A stretch of DNA of 64,000 nt, from assembly GCA_012523465.1 (NCBI GenBank), contig JAAYIK010000035.1, positions 105,283-169,282 of the forward strand, given 5' to 3'. Every line of letters starts with the position of its first letter. Position 1 is the first letter of the stretch. This document shows positions 23,414-32,975 of this stretch, piece after piece. This DNA is from Lysobacteraceae bacterium (GTDB taxonomy: Bacteria; Pseudomonadota; Gammaproteobacteria; Nitrococcales; AK92). Made by a program: the position numbers and the translations under genes. The notes below the pieces were generated by a model, which did no database searches, had not been told where the DNA came from, and worked only from the letters and a program-made list of their open reading frames with translations.

Positions 23414-25345
23414 TCACAGATTGAAGTGCAGTTCCAGATGGAGCTGCAGGCGGCGGATCTGCCGGAATGCTTCCTTGAGGCCGCGTCGGTCCGGTTCCGA
23501 GAGTGTGTCGGGGTCGAGCCGGTTGCTCAGCGGCTGCCCGGCGCGCGCCTGGGAGCGGTGGTTGCGCATGCGCAGCAGCTGGATGAGGGTGAAGGCCTCT
23601 TTCCAGGCCCGGGCATCCAGGGCGTCGATGGCGCCCCGGCGGGCGAGGGCATCGAAGCGCTCCAGGGTACCGGGCTCGGCGATGCGGTTCTCCAGGGCCA
23701 GCACCCGGGCGCCGTCCACGATCAGGGACAGCCCCTGCAGCTTGAGGTCCAGCGTCCCCTGGTTGCGGGCGTCGCGCTGCACGATGAAGTCCCGGAACAG
23801 GCCCGTCGGTGGCCGAGTCCGCAAGGTGTTGGCTGCCAGCAGACGCAGGAAGACGCCGTCGCGGCTTGCTGCCTGCACCACCTCACGATAAAGCGCCTGC
23901 ACCGTCTGATGGTCGCCCCAGATCGGGCGCATGTCGAAGTAGATGCTGGAGCGCAGCAGATTCTCGGGAACGGCGGAGTCGATCATGCGCCGGAAGCGCT
24001 CCCGCCATTCGTCCCTGCTCAGACAGAGCTCCGGGTTGCTGGCCATGATGTTGCCCTTGCACAGCGGGAAGCCGCATTCGGCTAGGGCCTGATTGATCCG
24101 TTTCGCAAGCGGCAGCAGCCGGGCGCGCACTTCGGCGCTGTCCTGACCGGGGCGCGGCTGGAACAGGATGCCGTTGTCCTGGTCGGTGGACAGGGTCTGC
24201 TCGCGGCGTCCCTCGCTGCCAAAGGCAATCCAGGTGAACTCCACCCCGGGCTGTCCGCTCTCCGCGAGGCACAGCTCGATCACCCGTTGCGTGGTGTAGT
24301 CGTTGAGCAGGGTGATGATGTGGGTGACGCGCGCGGTGTCGGCACCGTGCGCCAGCATGGAGTCGATCAGGCGGCCGATCTGCGGCCGAGTCGCCGCCAG
24401 CTCGGAGATCGAGCTGGCGCGGCTGATCAGGCGGGTGAAGTGGACCAGGTCCACCCGCTGCAGCGCGAACAGGTCGCGCTCGGAGACCACCCCGAGGAGC
24501 TGCTCGCCGTCCAGCACGCAGACGTGACCGAAGCGGTGGCGCACCATGGTGATGGCGGCCTCGAAGCCGCGGGCGTGCGCCGGCAGCCCCACTGGATTCG
24601 GGGTCATCACGCCCCTGATGGGCGCATCCAGTGCGGGATCGGAGCTGGCCAGTAAGGCGAGCAGGTCGTGCAGGGTGAAGATGCCTAGCGGGCGCTGCTC
24701 GCCGTCGCAGACGACGATGCTGCCGACCTTCTCGCCGTGCATGCGCTGGATCGCCACCCGTATGGGGGTGTCAGGGCCGCAGGTGACCGGCGCGCGCGCC
24801 AGGATGTCGCGCAGCGGGGCGTTGAGCAGGGTTTGCGCGCCGAGCTGCTCGGCGGCGCCGGACTGGATGCGCCGGCTGATGCGGTCGAGCAGACTGCTCG
24901 CCCCGCGGGCACAAAAGTCCTGGAACGGCGGACTGCGATCGAACAGGGTGGTAAAGGCGTCCCATTCCAGCACCAGGCAGAAGGTGTCCTCCACGGCTCG
25001 GTGGACGGTGCGGGTCGCGCGCTCCTGCATGAGGGCGCTCACCGGGAAGCACTCCCCTGCTGCAAGCAGGAAGGTGGCGTTGATGTCGCTGTCCAGACCC
25101 GGGCGCTCGCCGCGGACCTGGCCCTGCTTGATGATGTGGAGACGGTCGACTGGACCGTCCTCGGGCGTCAGGATCACCTCGCCGGCGGGATAGAAGGCGA
25201 GCTGGCTGTGCTCGACCAGATAGGCGAGGTCGGACTCCGCCATCTGGTCAAACGGGGCGTGGCGCCGAAGAAAGTCCACCAGTCCGCGGACATTCTGCAG
25301 GACCGCGGTGCGACCGGCGTCGTCGGAGCGTGTCTGTCTGGTCAT
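23414..25345 (-). CDS. cNMP-binding / CBS-pair / DUF294 nucleotidyltransferase regulator
   Basis: The 643-residue protein has four regions. A cyclic-nucleotide-binding-like domain at about residues 15-140 includes YPAGEVILTPEDGPVDRLHIIKQGQV. A CBS pair follows at about 160-290 (VAIQRMHGEKVGSIVVCD; HVCVLDGEQLLGVVSERDL). A DUF294 nucleotidyltransferase domain at about 330-490 has FGSEGRREQTLSTDQDNGIL, the G-S-x-G-R-x-E...T-D-x-D signature with intact metal-binding Asp residues. A DUF294 C-terminal domain ends the protein. The family resembles GlnD-type uridylyltransferases but its target is unknown. ATG 25345 is preceded by GGAAGGAC. It lies between acs (upstream) and the exonuclease (downstream), all in one orientation. 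Confidence 0.87.
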   Translation of the reverse strand: MTRQTRSDDAGRTAVLQNVRGLVDFLRRHAPFDQMAESDLAYLVEHSQLAFYPAGEVILTPEDGPVDRLHIIKQGQVRGERPGLDSDINATFLLAAGECFPVSALMQERATRTVHRAVEDTFCLVLEWDAFTTLFDRSPPFQDFCARGASSLLDRISRRIQSGAAEQLGAQTLLNAPLRDILARAPVTCGPDTPIRVAIQRMHGEKVGSIVVCDGEQRPLGIFTLHDLLALLASSDPALDAPIRGVMTPNPVGLPAHARGFEAAITMVRHRFGHVCVLDGEQLLGVVSERDLFALQRVDLVHFTRLISRASSISELAATRPQIGRLIDSMLAHGADTARVTHIITLLNDYTTQRVIELCLAESGQPGVEFTWIAFGSEGRREQTLSTDQDNGILFQPRPGQDSAEVRARLLPLAKRINQALAECGFPLCKGNIMASNPELCLSRDEWRERFRRMIDSAVPENLLRSSIYFDMRPIWGDHQTVQALYREVVQAASRDGVFLRLLAANTLRTRPPTGLFRDFIVQRDARNQGTLDLKLQGLSLIVDGARVLALENRIAEPGTLERFDALARRGAIDALDARAWKEAFTLIQLLRMRNHRSQARAGQPLSNRLDPDTLSEPDRRGLKEAFRQIRRLQLHLELHFNL

Positions 25346-25387
25346 CGTCCTTCCGCGTTGCAACTGCGATCGCCGCTTGCGGCGGTG

Positions 25388-25420
25388 ACCGCGCCCCGCG
25401 GGCGTTGCCCACGAGGCGCG
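25388..25420 (-). terminator. nested hairpin downstream of acs
   Basis: CCGCGCC (25388-25394) pairs with GGCGCGG (25414-25420), enclosing a smaller GGGC-GTT-GCCC hairpin. It follows the acs stop by 16 bases. No T tract follows, so read-through into the regulator gene is likely. Confidence 0.4.
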
Positions 25421-25435
25421 GCTGCCGGTAGCGTG

Positions 25436-27370
25436 TCAGCGGTTGACGCGGTTGGCGATGAGGTCGTCGACCACGCTGGGGTCGGCGAGGGTGGTGGTGT
25501 CGCCCAGGTTGTCGAGCTCGTTGGCGGCAATCTTGCGCAGGATGCGGCGCATGATCTTGCCCGAGCGTGTCTTGGGCAGGGCCGGGGCCCACTGGATGAT
25601 GTCGGGCGTGGCGATGGGGCCGATTTCCTTGCGCACTAGCGCTACCAGCTCCTGCTTCAGCTCCTCGCTGGGCTCGACGTCGGTCATGAGCGTGACGTAG
25701 CAGTAGATGCCCTGGCCCTTGATGTCGTGGGGATAGCCCACCACCGCGGCCTCGGCGACCTTGGGATGCAGCACCAGGGCGCTTTCCACTTCCGCCGTGC
25801 CCATGCGGTGGCCGGAGATGTTGAGCACATCGTCTACCCGCCCGGTGATCCAGTAGTAGCCATCGGCGTCGCGCCGCGCTCCGTCGCCGGTGAAATACTT
25901 GCCGGGCGGGGTCGAGAGGTAGGTCTCCATGAAACGCTTGTGGTCGCCCCAGACGGTGCGCAGCATGCTGGGCCAGTCCTGTGCGATCACCAGATTGCCC
26001 GTGGCCTCGCCTTCGAGCACGTTGCCGTCGTTGTCGACGATTTGCGGTACCACGCCGAAGAAGGGGCGGGTGGCCGAGCCGGGCTTGAGGGCGAAGGCAC
26101 CGGGCAGCGGGGCGATGAGGATGGCGCCGTTTTCGGTCTGCCACCAGGTGTCGACGATGGGGCAGCGGCCCTCGCCGACCACGCGGTGATACCACTCCCA
26201 GGCCTCGGGGTTGATGGGCTCGCCCACCGAGCCGAGCAGCTGCAGGCTCTTGCGCGAGGTCTTCTGCACGTACTCGTCGCCGGCACCCATGAGCTGGCGG
26301 ATGGCGGTAGGAGCAGTGTAGAAGATGTTGACCTGGTGCTTGTCGACGACCTGCCAGAAGCGGGAGGCGTCGGGGTAGGTCGGGACGCCTTCGAACATGA
26401 GGGTGATGGCGCCGTTGGCGAGCGGGCCGTAGACGATGTAGCTGTGGCCGGTGACCCAACCGACGTCGGCAGTGCACCAGTAGATGTCGCCGTCGTGGTA
26501 GTCGAAGACATAGCGGTGGGTCATGGTGACCATGACCAGGTAGCCGCCGGTGGTGTGCAGCACGCCCTTGGGTTTGCCGGTGGAGCCGGAGGTGTAGAGG
26601 ATGAACAGCGGGTCTTCCGCGTCCATGTGCTCGGGCGGGCAGTCGGCGGAGACCTCGGCGACGGCTTCGTGATACCAGATGTCGCGGCCTTCCGTCCACT
26701 GGATGTCGCCGCCGGTGCGGCGCACCACGAACACGCTGTGCACGTCCGGGCACTGTTGCAGGGCGCGGTCGACGTTGGCCTTGAGCGGGATTCTGCGGCC
26801 GCCGCGGATGCCTTCATCTGCGGTGACCAGCACCCGGCAGTCGGCATCCTGGATGCGGTCTTTCAGCGACTCCGGCGAGAAGCCGCCGAAGACCACCGAG
26901 TGCACCGCGCCGATGCGGGCGCAGGCCAGCATGGCGATGGCGGCCTCGGGGATCATGGGCATGTAGATGCAGACACGGTCGCCCTTGCCGACGCCGCGCG
27001 CTTTCAGCGCGTTGGCGAAGCGACAGACCTGCTCGTGCAGCTCGCGGTAGGTGATCTTCTTGTCTTCGCTCGGATCATCGCCTTCCCAGATGATGGCGAC
27101 CTGATCGCCGCGGGTTTCCAGATGCCGGTCTAGGCAGTTGTAGCTGGCATTGAGCTTGCCGCCCTCGAACCAGCGTATGCGGCCCTCATGGAGATCGGAG
27201 TCGCGCACTTTGTCCCAGCGCTTGAACCAGGTGACGAACTTTTCCGCCTGCTCTGCCCAGAAGCCTTCCGGGTCCTCGATGGAGCGCTGGTACATGGCCT
27301 GGTAGGTGGCTTCGTCGAGCCAGGCCTTGCGCGCGAACTCAGCGGGCACGGGATAAACCTTCTCGGACAT
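25436..27370 (-). CDS. acs: acetyl-CoA synthetase (AMP-forming)
   Basis: The 644-residue enzyme matches the usual Acs length (652 in E. coli). It activates acetate to acetyl-CoA through acetyl-AMP. Signatures include the AMP-binding loop [19 protein letters not shown], the [16 protein letters not shown] segment, and the C-terminal [19 protein letters not shown] stretch (here [15 protein letters not shown]) with the acetylatable Lys. GGAGGAGGTAGACC precedes ATG 27370. The surrounding genes (SSS symporter, sensor kinase with SSS domain, NtrC-type regulator) place it in an acetate/carboxylate uptake and activation module. It lies downstream of the regulator gene in the same orientation but behind a terminator, so it probably has its own promoter. 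Confidence 0.96.
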   Translation of the reverse strand: MSEKVYPVPAEFARKAWLDEATYQAMYQRSIEDPEGFWAEQAEKFVTWFKRWDKVRDSDLHEGRIRWFEGGKLNASYNCLDRHLETRGDQVAIIWEGDDPSEDKKITYRELHEQVCRFANALKARGVGKGDRVCIYMPMIPEAAIAMLACARIGAVHSVVFGGFSPESLKDRIQDADCRVLVTADEGIRGGRRIPLKANVDRALQQCPDVHSVFVVRRTGGDIQWTEGRDIWYHEAVAEVSADCPPEHMDAEDPLFILYTSGSTGKPKGVLHTTGGYLVMVTMTHRYVFDYHDGDIYWCTADVGWVTGHSYIVYGPLANGAITLMFEGVPTYPDASRFWQVVDKHQVNIFYTAPTAIRQLMGAGDEYVQKTSRKSLQLLGSVGEPINPEAWEWYHRVVGEGRCPIVDTWWQTENGAILIAPLPGAFALKPGSATRPFFGVVPQIVDNDGNVLEGEATGNLVIAQDWPSMLRTVWGDHKRFMETYLSTPPGKYFTGDGARRDADGYYWITGRVDDVLNISGHRMGTAEVESALVLHPKVAEAAVVGYPHDIKGQGIYCYVTLMTDVEPSEELKQELVALVRKEIGPIATPDIIQWAPALPKTRSGKIMRRILRKIAANELDNLGDTTTLADPSVVDDLIANRVNR

Positions 27371-27830
27371 GGTCTACCTCCTCCTTCTGGAGCATTGTCA
27401 CGTTTTGTTGTTATCCCTGCGGTCGTTCCACCCCGGAGAGCAGCGGGCAACCGCTGGGGGGCGACAGCTGCGGCTCAAGTGCAGTGATTGGGAACGTTTT
27501 TTGGTTAAAAAAGGGCGCCCCGCAGCCAGGTAGGGCGCCCAAAGCGCGAGCCGCTATCTGTCGGGGCCATGCGGAGTCGCCGTCGGTCAGTTGCCCGGGA
27601 ATGCTGGCCGGCGGGAGAGGGCGCCGGACAGCAGGGTCCGGGCAGGCAACAGCCGCTGCCCAGGGGTACTTAGCCAGAATCATGCCAAGAACAGGATCCA
27701 TGGAAAAACAATGCCTTGCGTGAAATTTTCAGACGCCGCCGGGCCGCTGCGGGGGCGTGGGCTGTTACCAAAGGTAGCGTGGGTGTGTCGAGGTAACACT
27801 GCCAACGGCATGGGCGCCCTCGCGAACGCG
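27371..27830. other. 460-base gap upstream of acs
   Basis: No convincing gene. It contains the terminator of the response-regulator gene (27507-27540) and a T/A-rich stretch at 27400-27415, next to the acs ribosome site, on the minus strand. I see no good sigma-70 or sigma-54 promoter between the terminator and acs (27371-27506). Confidence 0.6.
27507..27540 (-). terminator. intrinsic terminator downstream of the response-regulator gene
   Basis: GGGCGCCC at 27533-27540 pairs with the same (self-complementary) octamer at 27513-27520 across a 12-base loop, and on the minus strand is followed by six T residues (27512-27507). It separates the regulator transcript from acs, although it lies about 290 bases after the regulator stop. 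Confidence 0.8.
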
Positions 27831-29171
27831 CTAGCGGGACGGGCGCGGCAGGTTGAGCCGCTGGCGCCGCTCCCACAAGGTCTTGCGGCTGATGCCGAGC
27901 CGGCGGGCCAGCTCGGTTTCCGTGAGCTTGTCCTGGTGCTGGAGCACGAACTCCCGGAAATACTCCTCTAGAGACAGGTCGGGCGTGGTGGTTTCAGGCG
28001 CGGGGGGGCGGCTGGCCTCGGCCGGCGGCAGGCCCAGCAGCTCGGCGGTTACCACGTCGCCGTCGTTGAGGATGGCGGCCCGCTCCATCACGTTCTCCAG
28101 CTCGCGCACGTTGCCGGGCCAACTGTAGGCGCGTAAGGCCGCCAGGGCGTCCTCGGACAGCCGCATGGGCGGACGGTGCAGGCGGCGACAGGCCTTCTCG
28201 AGGGCGTAGTGAGCCAGCTCGATTAGGTCGTCGCCCCGCTCCCGCAGGGGCGGCATGCGGATTTCCATCACGTGGATGCGGAAGTACAAGTCTTCGCGGA
28301 ACTTGCCTTCCTTCACCATCTTGGCCAGGTCGCGGTGGGTGGCGGCGACCAGCCGGATGTTGACCTTGCGCGAGGTGGAAGCGCCGATGCGGCGGATCTC
28401 GCCCTCTTGCAGCACCCGCAGCAGCTGGGCCTGGGCCGGCAGCGGCAGCTCGCCCAGCTCGTCGAGGAACAGGGTGCCACCGTCGGCCGCCTCGATTAGG
28501 CCGGGACGCGCCCCGACCGCGCCGGTGAAGGCGCCGCGCTCATGGCCGAACAGCTCGGCCTCGATCAGGCCTTGCGGGATGGCGGCGCAGTTGACCGCGA
28601 CCAGCGGCCCGTTGGCGCGCCGGCTTTGTTCGTGCACGGCACGCGCGACCAGCTCCTTGCCGGTGCCGGACTCGCCGAGAATGAGCACGGTGGTGTCGGT
28701 GGGGGCGACTTTCCTGATCATGTTGAAGACCTGCTGCATGGCGGGGCTTTTGCCGATCATGGCCCCGGTCGGGTAGCTGCGGCCGAGGTCGGCCTTGAGG
28801 GCAGCGTTCTGCCGCCGCAGGCGAGCCTCCTCCAGCACCCGGTTGACGGCATGCAGCAGCTCGTCGTGGTCGAACGGCTTGGCGATGTAGTCGACGGCGC
28901 CACGCTTCATGGCGTCCACTGCCGAGGGGACGCTGGCATAGCTGGTGATGATGATGACCGGGGTCTCCCCGGCATGCGGGATGATGTCGATGCCTGGCGC
29001 GCCGGGCAGGCGCAGGTCCGAGAGGATCAGGTCGAAATCCGAAGGGCGGTATTTTTCGATCGCGCTCTCCAGCGAAGGGCAGGCAGCGGTGTCGTAGCCA
29101 TTGCGGTCCAGCAATCGGCGGATGGAATTGCGAATGATTTCCTCGTCTTCGATGATCAGAATGCTGGGCAT
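27831..29171 (-). CDS. sigma-54-dependent response regulator (NtrC family, CbrB-like)
   Basis: The 446-residue activator has a receiver domain (residues 1-120) with phosphoacceptor Asp52 in [10 protein letters not shown]. An AAA+ domain (about 135-375) follows with Walker A GESGTGKE, the sigma-54-contacting GAFTGA loop and Walker [12 protein letters not shown] Fis-type helix-turn-helix at the end has [17 protein letters not shown]. It activates sigma-54 promoters when phosphorylated. It begins 18 bases after the SSS-containing kinase gene, so the two form a two-component system. The combination of an SSS-domain kinase with an NtrC regulator is the CbrA/CbrB type. The sigma-54 site at 19113 is an obvious candidate target. 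Confidence 0.92.
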   Translation of the reverse strand: MPSILIIEDEEIIRNSIRRLLDRNGYDTAACPSLESAIEKYRPSDFDLILSDLRLPGAPGIDIIPHAGETPVIIITSYASVPSAVDAMKRGAVDYIAKPFDHDELLHAVNRVLEEARLRRQNAALKADLGRSYPTGAMIGKSPAMQQVFNMIRKVAPTDTTVLILGESGTGKELVARAVHEQSRRANGPLVAVNCAAIPQGLIEAELFGHERGAFTGAVGARPGLIEAADGGTLFLDELGELPLPAQAQLLRVLQEGEIRRIGASTSRKVNIRLVAATHRDLAKMVKEGKFREDLYFRIHVMEIRMPPLRERGDDLIELAHYALEKACRRLHRPPMRLSEDALAALRAYSWPGNVRELENVMERAAILNDGDVVTAELLGLPPAEASRPPAPETTTPDLSLEEYFREFVLQHQDKLTETELARRLGISRKTLWERRQRLNLPRPSR

Positions 29172-29189
29172 GGCAACCTCCTTGTGGGA

Positions 29190-32117
29190 TCAGCCGCTCT
29201 CCGCAGCGGTCGACTGCGAGGCATCGGCGACGGGCGGGGCGCTGAGCGGTAGCGTGAAGATGGCGCGAGTGCCATGCTCCGAACTCTCCAGCCGGAGCTC
29301 GCCGCCACGCTCCTTGATGATGTTGTAGGCCAACGGCAGCCCCAGTCCGGTGCCCTCACCGGCCGGCTTGGAGGTGACGAAAGGCTCCAGCACCTGACCC
29401 AGGATTTCCTCGGGTATGCCGGGGCCGTTGTCGCTGATGGTGACCTCGACCAGATCGTCGCAGCGGCGGCCGACGATCTCGATCCGCCCGCCCTCGCCGC
29501 AGGCGTCGACCGCGTTGGTGAATAGATTAACGAAGACCTGCAGCAGGCGCTGGGAGTCGTCCTGGACCCAGAAGGTGGGCGGGAGGCGGTTGTCGAAGGA
29601 GACTTGGCGCGCCCGCTTCGACAGCTGCACGATGCGACAGGCGTCCTCGGCCAGCTTGCGCAGCTGCACGACCACCGGCGTGCCGCTGTGAGGCCTGCCG
29701 CTGTGAGCATAGCTCACCAGGGTCTGGACGATGTTGCTGACCCGCTGGGTCTGTTCCAGGATTTGCTCCGCGATTTCATCGATCGCATCCGGGTCGGGCT
29801 CGCCCCGCATGTCTTGCGCCAGACAGGCGATGGCGGTGATGGGGTTGCCGATTTCGTGCGCCACGCCGGCAGCCAGGCGGCCGATGGAGGCGAGCCGTTC
29901 GCTGTGCGCCAGCTCCCGCTCCAGCAGCTCCAGCTCGGTGGCGTCCTCCACCAGCAGCAGCCGGTCGCCGCCGCTGTCCGACTCGGCGATCACGGCCTTG
30001 TGCAGCTTGAGAAAGCGGGTCTCGTTGTCCAGCCGCAGCTCTCGCTTGCCGGTGCTGGCAACCGGGTCGTCGAGGAAGGTGGTGAGGAAGGCGCCCCAGG
30101 GAGCCGGCAGCTCGGGCAACAGGCTGCCCAGGGCATCCTCGCTGCTGATCCCGGTGAGTCTGGCCATGGCGGGGTTCCAGCGCACCACCCGGTTGCCGGG
30201 CGTGACCGCGACGATGCCCAGCGGCAGGTCTTCCAGCACCTGACGGTGGTAGCGTCGCAGCTGGTCCAGCTCCGCGGCCACGCCGCGGAAGCTGCGCCAG
30301 GACTGCTCCAGGCGAGACTCGAGCAGCTGCATGGTCTGGGCGCTTGTGCCCCGGCTGTCCTGGTCCAGCCGCAGACGCTCGTCGACGATCATCCGCGCCA
30401 GCACGGGCCCCATCATCCCCGACAGGTTGCGCTGGATCTGATCGCGCAGCAGGTAGAGCTTTTCCGGGCGGCGCTCGTCCCAGCTCAGCTGCTGGTCCTT
30501 GAGCGCCTTCTCCACCTCCGCCAGGGCGGCGTGCTCGCCGGTCACCGGAGCCAGCTGCTGCACGAACTGGTAGGGCGTCTCCAGCTTCAGCTCACCCTTG
30601 CTCAGGCGCAGTCCGGTTTCCTGGCAGGCCGCGGCGGCCTCGCGCTCCCGCCTGGTGGGCGGGATCAGCAGCGACAGCAGCACGAAGGTGGCCGTGTTGA
30701 GCGACAGCGACCAGAACGTCACCCCGCCGTAGCTGAAGCTCTGCAAGTCGAGGCCGGACAGGGAGTTGGCGCCGGTCAGCTCGGGAAGCAGGGCGCCGAC
30801 GATCCAGACGATGCCGCCGGCGACCAGGCCGCCGATGAAGCCGGCGCTGGAGGCCCGCGGCCAGTAAAGTACGCCGATGATGCCGGGGAGGAATTGAGCC
30901 ATGGCGAGAAAGGAGATCAGACCCCAGGCCACCAGCCCGGTGCTGCGCTCCAGCACGGCGTAGAAGCCGTAGCCGGCGGCGATCACCGCGGCGATGGTGC
31001 TGCGCCGCAGCCAGCGCAGATCGGCGTAGAGGTCGCGCTGCGGCTGAAGCTTGGTGAACGGCAGCACTAGGTGGTTCACCGTCATCCAGGACAGCGCCAG
31101 GGTCTCGACGATGATCATGGCGCTGGCGGCCGAGATGCCGCCCAGGTAGATCAGCATCACCAGCACCGGCGACTGGCTCAGCTGGGCCAGCTTGATGACG
31201 TAGTTGTCCGGAGGCACCTCGAGTCCCAGCGCTTGCCCGGCCCAGAGGATGGGCGGGATGGCCAGGGACAGCAGCAGCAGAAACAGTGGAAAGCCCCAGC
31301 CGGCGCTGAGTAGGGCCCGCGGCTGCAGGTTCTCGGTGAACAGCATGTGAAACTGTCGCGGCAGCAGAAAGCCGGCGGAAAAGGCCACCAGCAGCAGGCT
31401 GATCCAGGGCCCGTCCAAGGCCGAGAAGTGAAACGCCTGCAGCGCCTCCGGATTGACCTCGAGCCACCGTTCCAGGCCGCCCAGCCCGCCGAAGGTCAGC
31501 TTGATGACCACCATCGCCAGCAGCAGCAGGGCCAGCAGCTTGACGAAGGACTCGAAGGCGATGGCCGCCATCAGCCCGACGTGCTTCTCCCGCGGGCTGA
31601 TGTGGCGGGTGCCGAAGATGATGGCGAACACGGTGACGATCACGCAGAAGCCGATGGCGATGGGTACCGGGGAGGCAACCGGGGCCAGCGCCTGGGTGGC
31701 TTCGGCGACGCCGCGGATCTGCAGCGCGATGTAGGGCAGGATGCCCATCAGCATCAGCACCGTCACCAGGGTGCCGGCTGCTTGGCTGTCGAAGCGAAAG
31801 GCGAAGATGTCCGCCACCGAGGTCAGTTGATGGCTGCGCACCAGCCGCAGCAGCGGCAAGAGCAGCACCGGGGTCAGGATGAAGGCGATGGTGACGCCGA
31901 TGTAGATGGTCAGGAACAGAATGCCCTGCTCGGCGGCGAACCCGACGCTGCCGTAGTAGCTCCAGGTGGTGGCGTAGACCCCCAGAGAGAGCACGTACAG
32001 CGCCGGATGGTGGGAAAACCGTTCCGGCAGCCAGCGTTCGGTGGCGTAGGCAATCAAGAACAGCAGCAGCAAATAGCCGATGGCCCCGATCGCCAGGGTA
32101 ACGATGCTAAAGCTCAT
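29190..32117 (-). CDS. SSS-transporter/histidine-kinase fusion (CbrA-like)
   Basis: The 975-residue protein has an SSS-type transporter domain in residues 1-490, with 12-13 helices (LYVLSLGVYATTWSYYGSVGFAAEQGI near the start). A linker of about 110 residues follows, then a PAS domain (about 640-730, with DLPLGIVAVTPGNRVVRWNPAMARLTG). The kinase core has His754 in AGVAHEIGNPITAI as phosphoacceptor, and an ATPase with DNGPGIPEE and GTGLGLPLA. It probably senses transported substrate or its flux and signals to the adjacent NtrC-type regulator. Its start overlaps the stop of a small membrane-protein gene by 11 bases. Confidence 0.92.
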   Translation of the reverse strand: MSFSIVTLAIGAIGYLLLLFLIAYATERWLPERFSHHPALYVLSLGVYATTWSYYGSVGFAAEQGILFLTIYIGVTIAFILTPVLLLPLLRLVRSHQLTSVADIFAFRFDSQAAGTLVTVLMLMGILPYIALQIRGVAEATQALAPVASPVPIAIGFCVIVTVFAIIFGTRHISPREKHVGLMAAIAFESFVKLLALLLLAMVVIKLTFGGLGGLERWLEVNPEALQAFHFSALDGPWISLLLVAFSAGFLLPRQFHMLFTENLQPRALLSAGWGFPLFLLLLSLAIPPILWAGQALGLEVPPDNYVIKLAQLSQSPVLVMLIYLGGISAASAMIIVETLALSWMTVNHLVLPFTKLQPQRDLYADLRWLRRSTIAAVIAAGYGFYAVLERSTGLVAWGLISFLAMAQFLPGIIGVLYWPRASSAGFIGGLVAGGIVWIVGALLPELTGANSLSGLDLQSFSYGGVTFWSLSLNTATFVLLSLLIPPTRREREAAAACQETGLRLSKGELKLETPYQFVQQLAPVTGEHAALAEVEKALKDQQLSWDERRPEKLYLLRDQIQRNLSGMMGPVLARMIVDERLRLDQDSRGTSAQTMQLLESRLEQSWRSFRGVAAELDQLRRYHRQVLEDLPLGIVAVTPGNRVVRWNPAMARLTGISSEDALGSLLPELPAPWGAFLTTFLDDPVASTGKRELRLDNETRFLKLHKAVIAESDSGGDRLLLVEDATELELLERELAHSERLASIGRLAAGVAHEIGNPITAIACLAQDMRGEPDPDAIDEIAEQILEQTQRVSNIVQTLVSYAHSGRPHSGTPVVVQLRKLAEDACRIVQLSKRARQVSFDNRLPPTFWVQDDSQRLLQVFVNLFTNAVDACGEGGRIEIVGRRCDDLVEVTISDNGPGIPEEILGQVLEPFVTSKPAGEGTGLGLPLAYNIIKERGGELRLESSEHGTRAIFTLPLSAPPVADASQSTAAESG

Positions 32118-32304
32118 GACGCGCCAGCCGGTGGTTCAGCACCGCGATCAGGCCGATCAAGCCGAGCCAGAGCAGGTAGATGAAATACCAGGGCGGCGGT
32201 CGCGCCATCCACCAATAAGCAAAGGGCGAAACCAGGAGAAACAAAGCCAGCAGCGCAACGGCGACGCTCTCGCTGGCCGCGCTATAGTCGGAACCAGCCG
32301 GCAT
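32107..32304 (-). CDS. small two-helix membrane protein overlapping the kinase gene (CbrX-like)
   Basis: The 65-residue protein has two hydrophobic helices (about residues 12-32 and 38-57), with a WWMARPPPWYFIY turn between them. ATG 32304 has GGAGG eight bases upstream; an in-frame GTG at 32313 is the alternative. Its end overlaps the first 11 bases of the SSS-kinase gene, suggesting translational coupling. In Pseudomonas a small gene, cbrX, has this same relationship to cbrA, so CbrX is the likely analogue. Its molecular role is not established. Confidence 0.75.
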   Translation of the reverse strand: MPAGSDYSAASESVAVALLALFLLVSPFAYWWMARPPPWYFIYLLWLGLIGLIAVLNHRLARHEL

Positions 32305-32398
32305 GCTCTCCACCTCCAGCGATATCTTCGTGTTTTTATTGTTTTATTAGTAAACGTAGCATAAGAATCGCCGCTTGGCTGCAGCGCCGGGACAGGGA

Positions 32399-32412
32399 GC
32401 GGCCTAGGCCGC
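32399..32412 (-). terminator. perfect 14-base palindrome after folA
   Basis: GCGGCCTAGGCCGC is a perfect palindrome 3 bases after the folA stop. It is followed by a GC-rich stretch rather than by T residues. The next 90 bases before the small membrane gene are AT-rich (about 32318-32367) and probably contain its promoter. Confidence 0.45.
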
Positions 32413-32415
32413 GGG

Positions 32416-32904
32416 CTAGACGCGCTGCAATTCGAGAAAGGTCAATGCGTAGGGATTGCGCTCGTCGGCGGGGCGCTCGATGCGTTCCACGGTGCGCCAG
32501 TCCGCCTCCGACAGCGGCGGAAAGCGGGTGTCGCCCTCGAGCTCGGCGTGGACGATGGTAAGGTGGATGCGGTCGGTGATGGGCAGGAACAGCCGATAGA
32601 TCTCCTCGCCGCCGATGACGGCGATCTCCTCGACGTCGCCGGCGGCGGCGATGGCCTTTTCCAGCGAGTGGACCACCGTGCAGCCGGCAGCGGCATAGGC
32701 CGGATTGCGGCTCATGACGATGTTGTGCCGCCCCGGCAGGGGCCGGCCGATGGACTCGTGCGCCTTGCGGCCCATGATGATGGGCTTGCCTAGCGTGACC
32801 TTTTTGAAATGCGCCAGGTCTGCCGGCAGGTGCCAGGGGAGGGCGTTGTCACGGCCGATGACGCGGTTCTCGGCCATTGCGACGACTTGGGTGATCAACG
32901 GCAT
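32416..32904 (-). CDS. folA: dihydrofolate reductase
   Basis: The 162-residue enzyme reduces dihydrofolate to tetrahydrofolate with NADPH. The N-terminal LITQVVAMAENRVIGRDNALPWHLPADLAHFKK has the WHLPADL substrate site, IIMGRKAHESIGRPLPGRHNIVMSRN the NADPH-binding region, and VIGGEEIYRLFLP the second glycine motif. It matches E. coli FolA (159 residues) in length. thyA, whose product makes dihydrofolate, lies about 1.8 kb away on the other strand. A CDS for a YgiM-like protein lies 71 bases upstream in the same orientation. Confidence 0.95.
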   Translation of the reverse strand: MPLITQVVAMAENRVIGRDNALPWHLPADLAHFKKVTLGKPIIMGRKAHESIGRPLPGRHNIVMSRNPAYAAAGCTVVHSLEKAIAAAGDVEEIAVIGGEEIYRLFLPITDRIHLTIVHAELEGDTRFPPLSEADWRTVERIERPADERNPYALTFLELQRV

Positions 32905-32975
32905 GGGCAGTCTGCTCGAGGGTCGAATGGATCAAGGCCGGCAGGCCGGTAGGCGGCCTGCCGCCAGATGGTCGT

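Noticed and set aside
22760..24085. Open frame of 441 codons on the plus strand
   Set aside because: Antisense to the exonuclease and nucleotidyltransferase genes, both with clear catalytic motifs.
25727..27133. Open frame of 468 codons on the plus strand
   Set aside because: Antisense to acs, with composition (His/Val/Asp-rich) typical of a mirror frame of a GC-rich gene.
27671..27687. Sigma-54-like site (TGGCAT-N5-TGGCTA, minus strand) upstream of acs
   Set aside because: The GG/GC spacing is right but the -12 element is poor, and an intrinsic terminator (27507-27540) lies between it and acs.
29604..31070. Open frame of 488 codons on the plus strand
   Set aside because: Antisense to the SSS-kinase gene; very Gln/His-rich and without family motifs.
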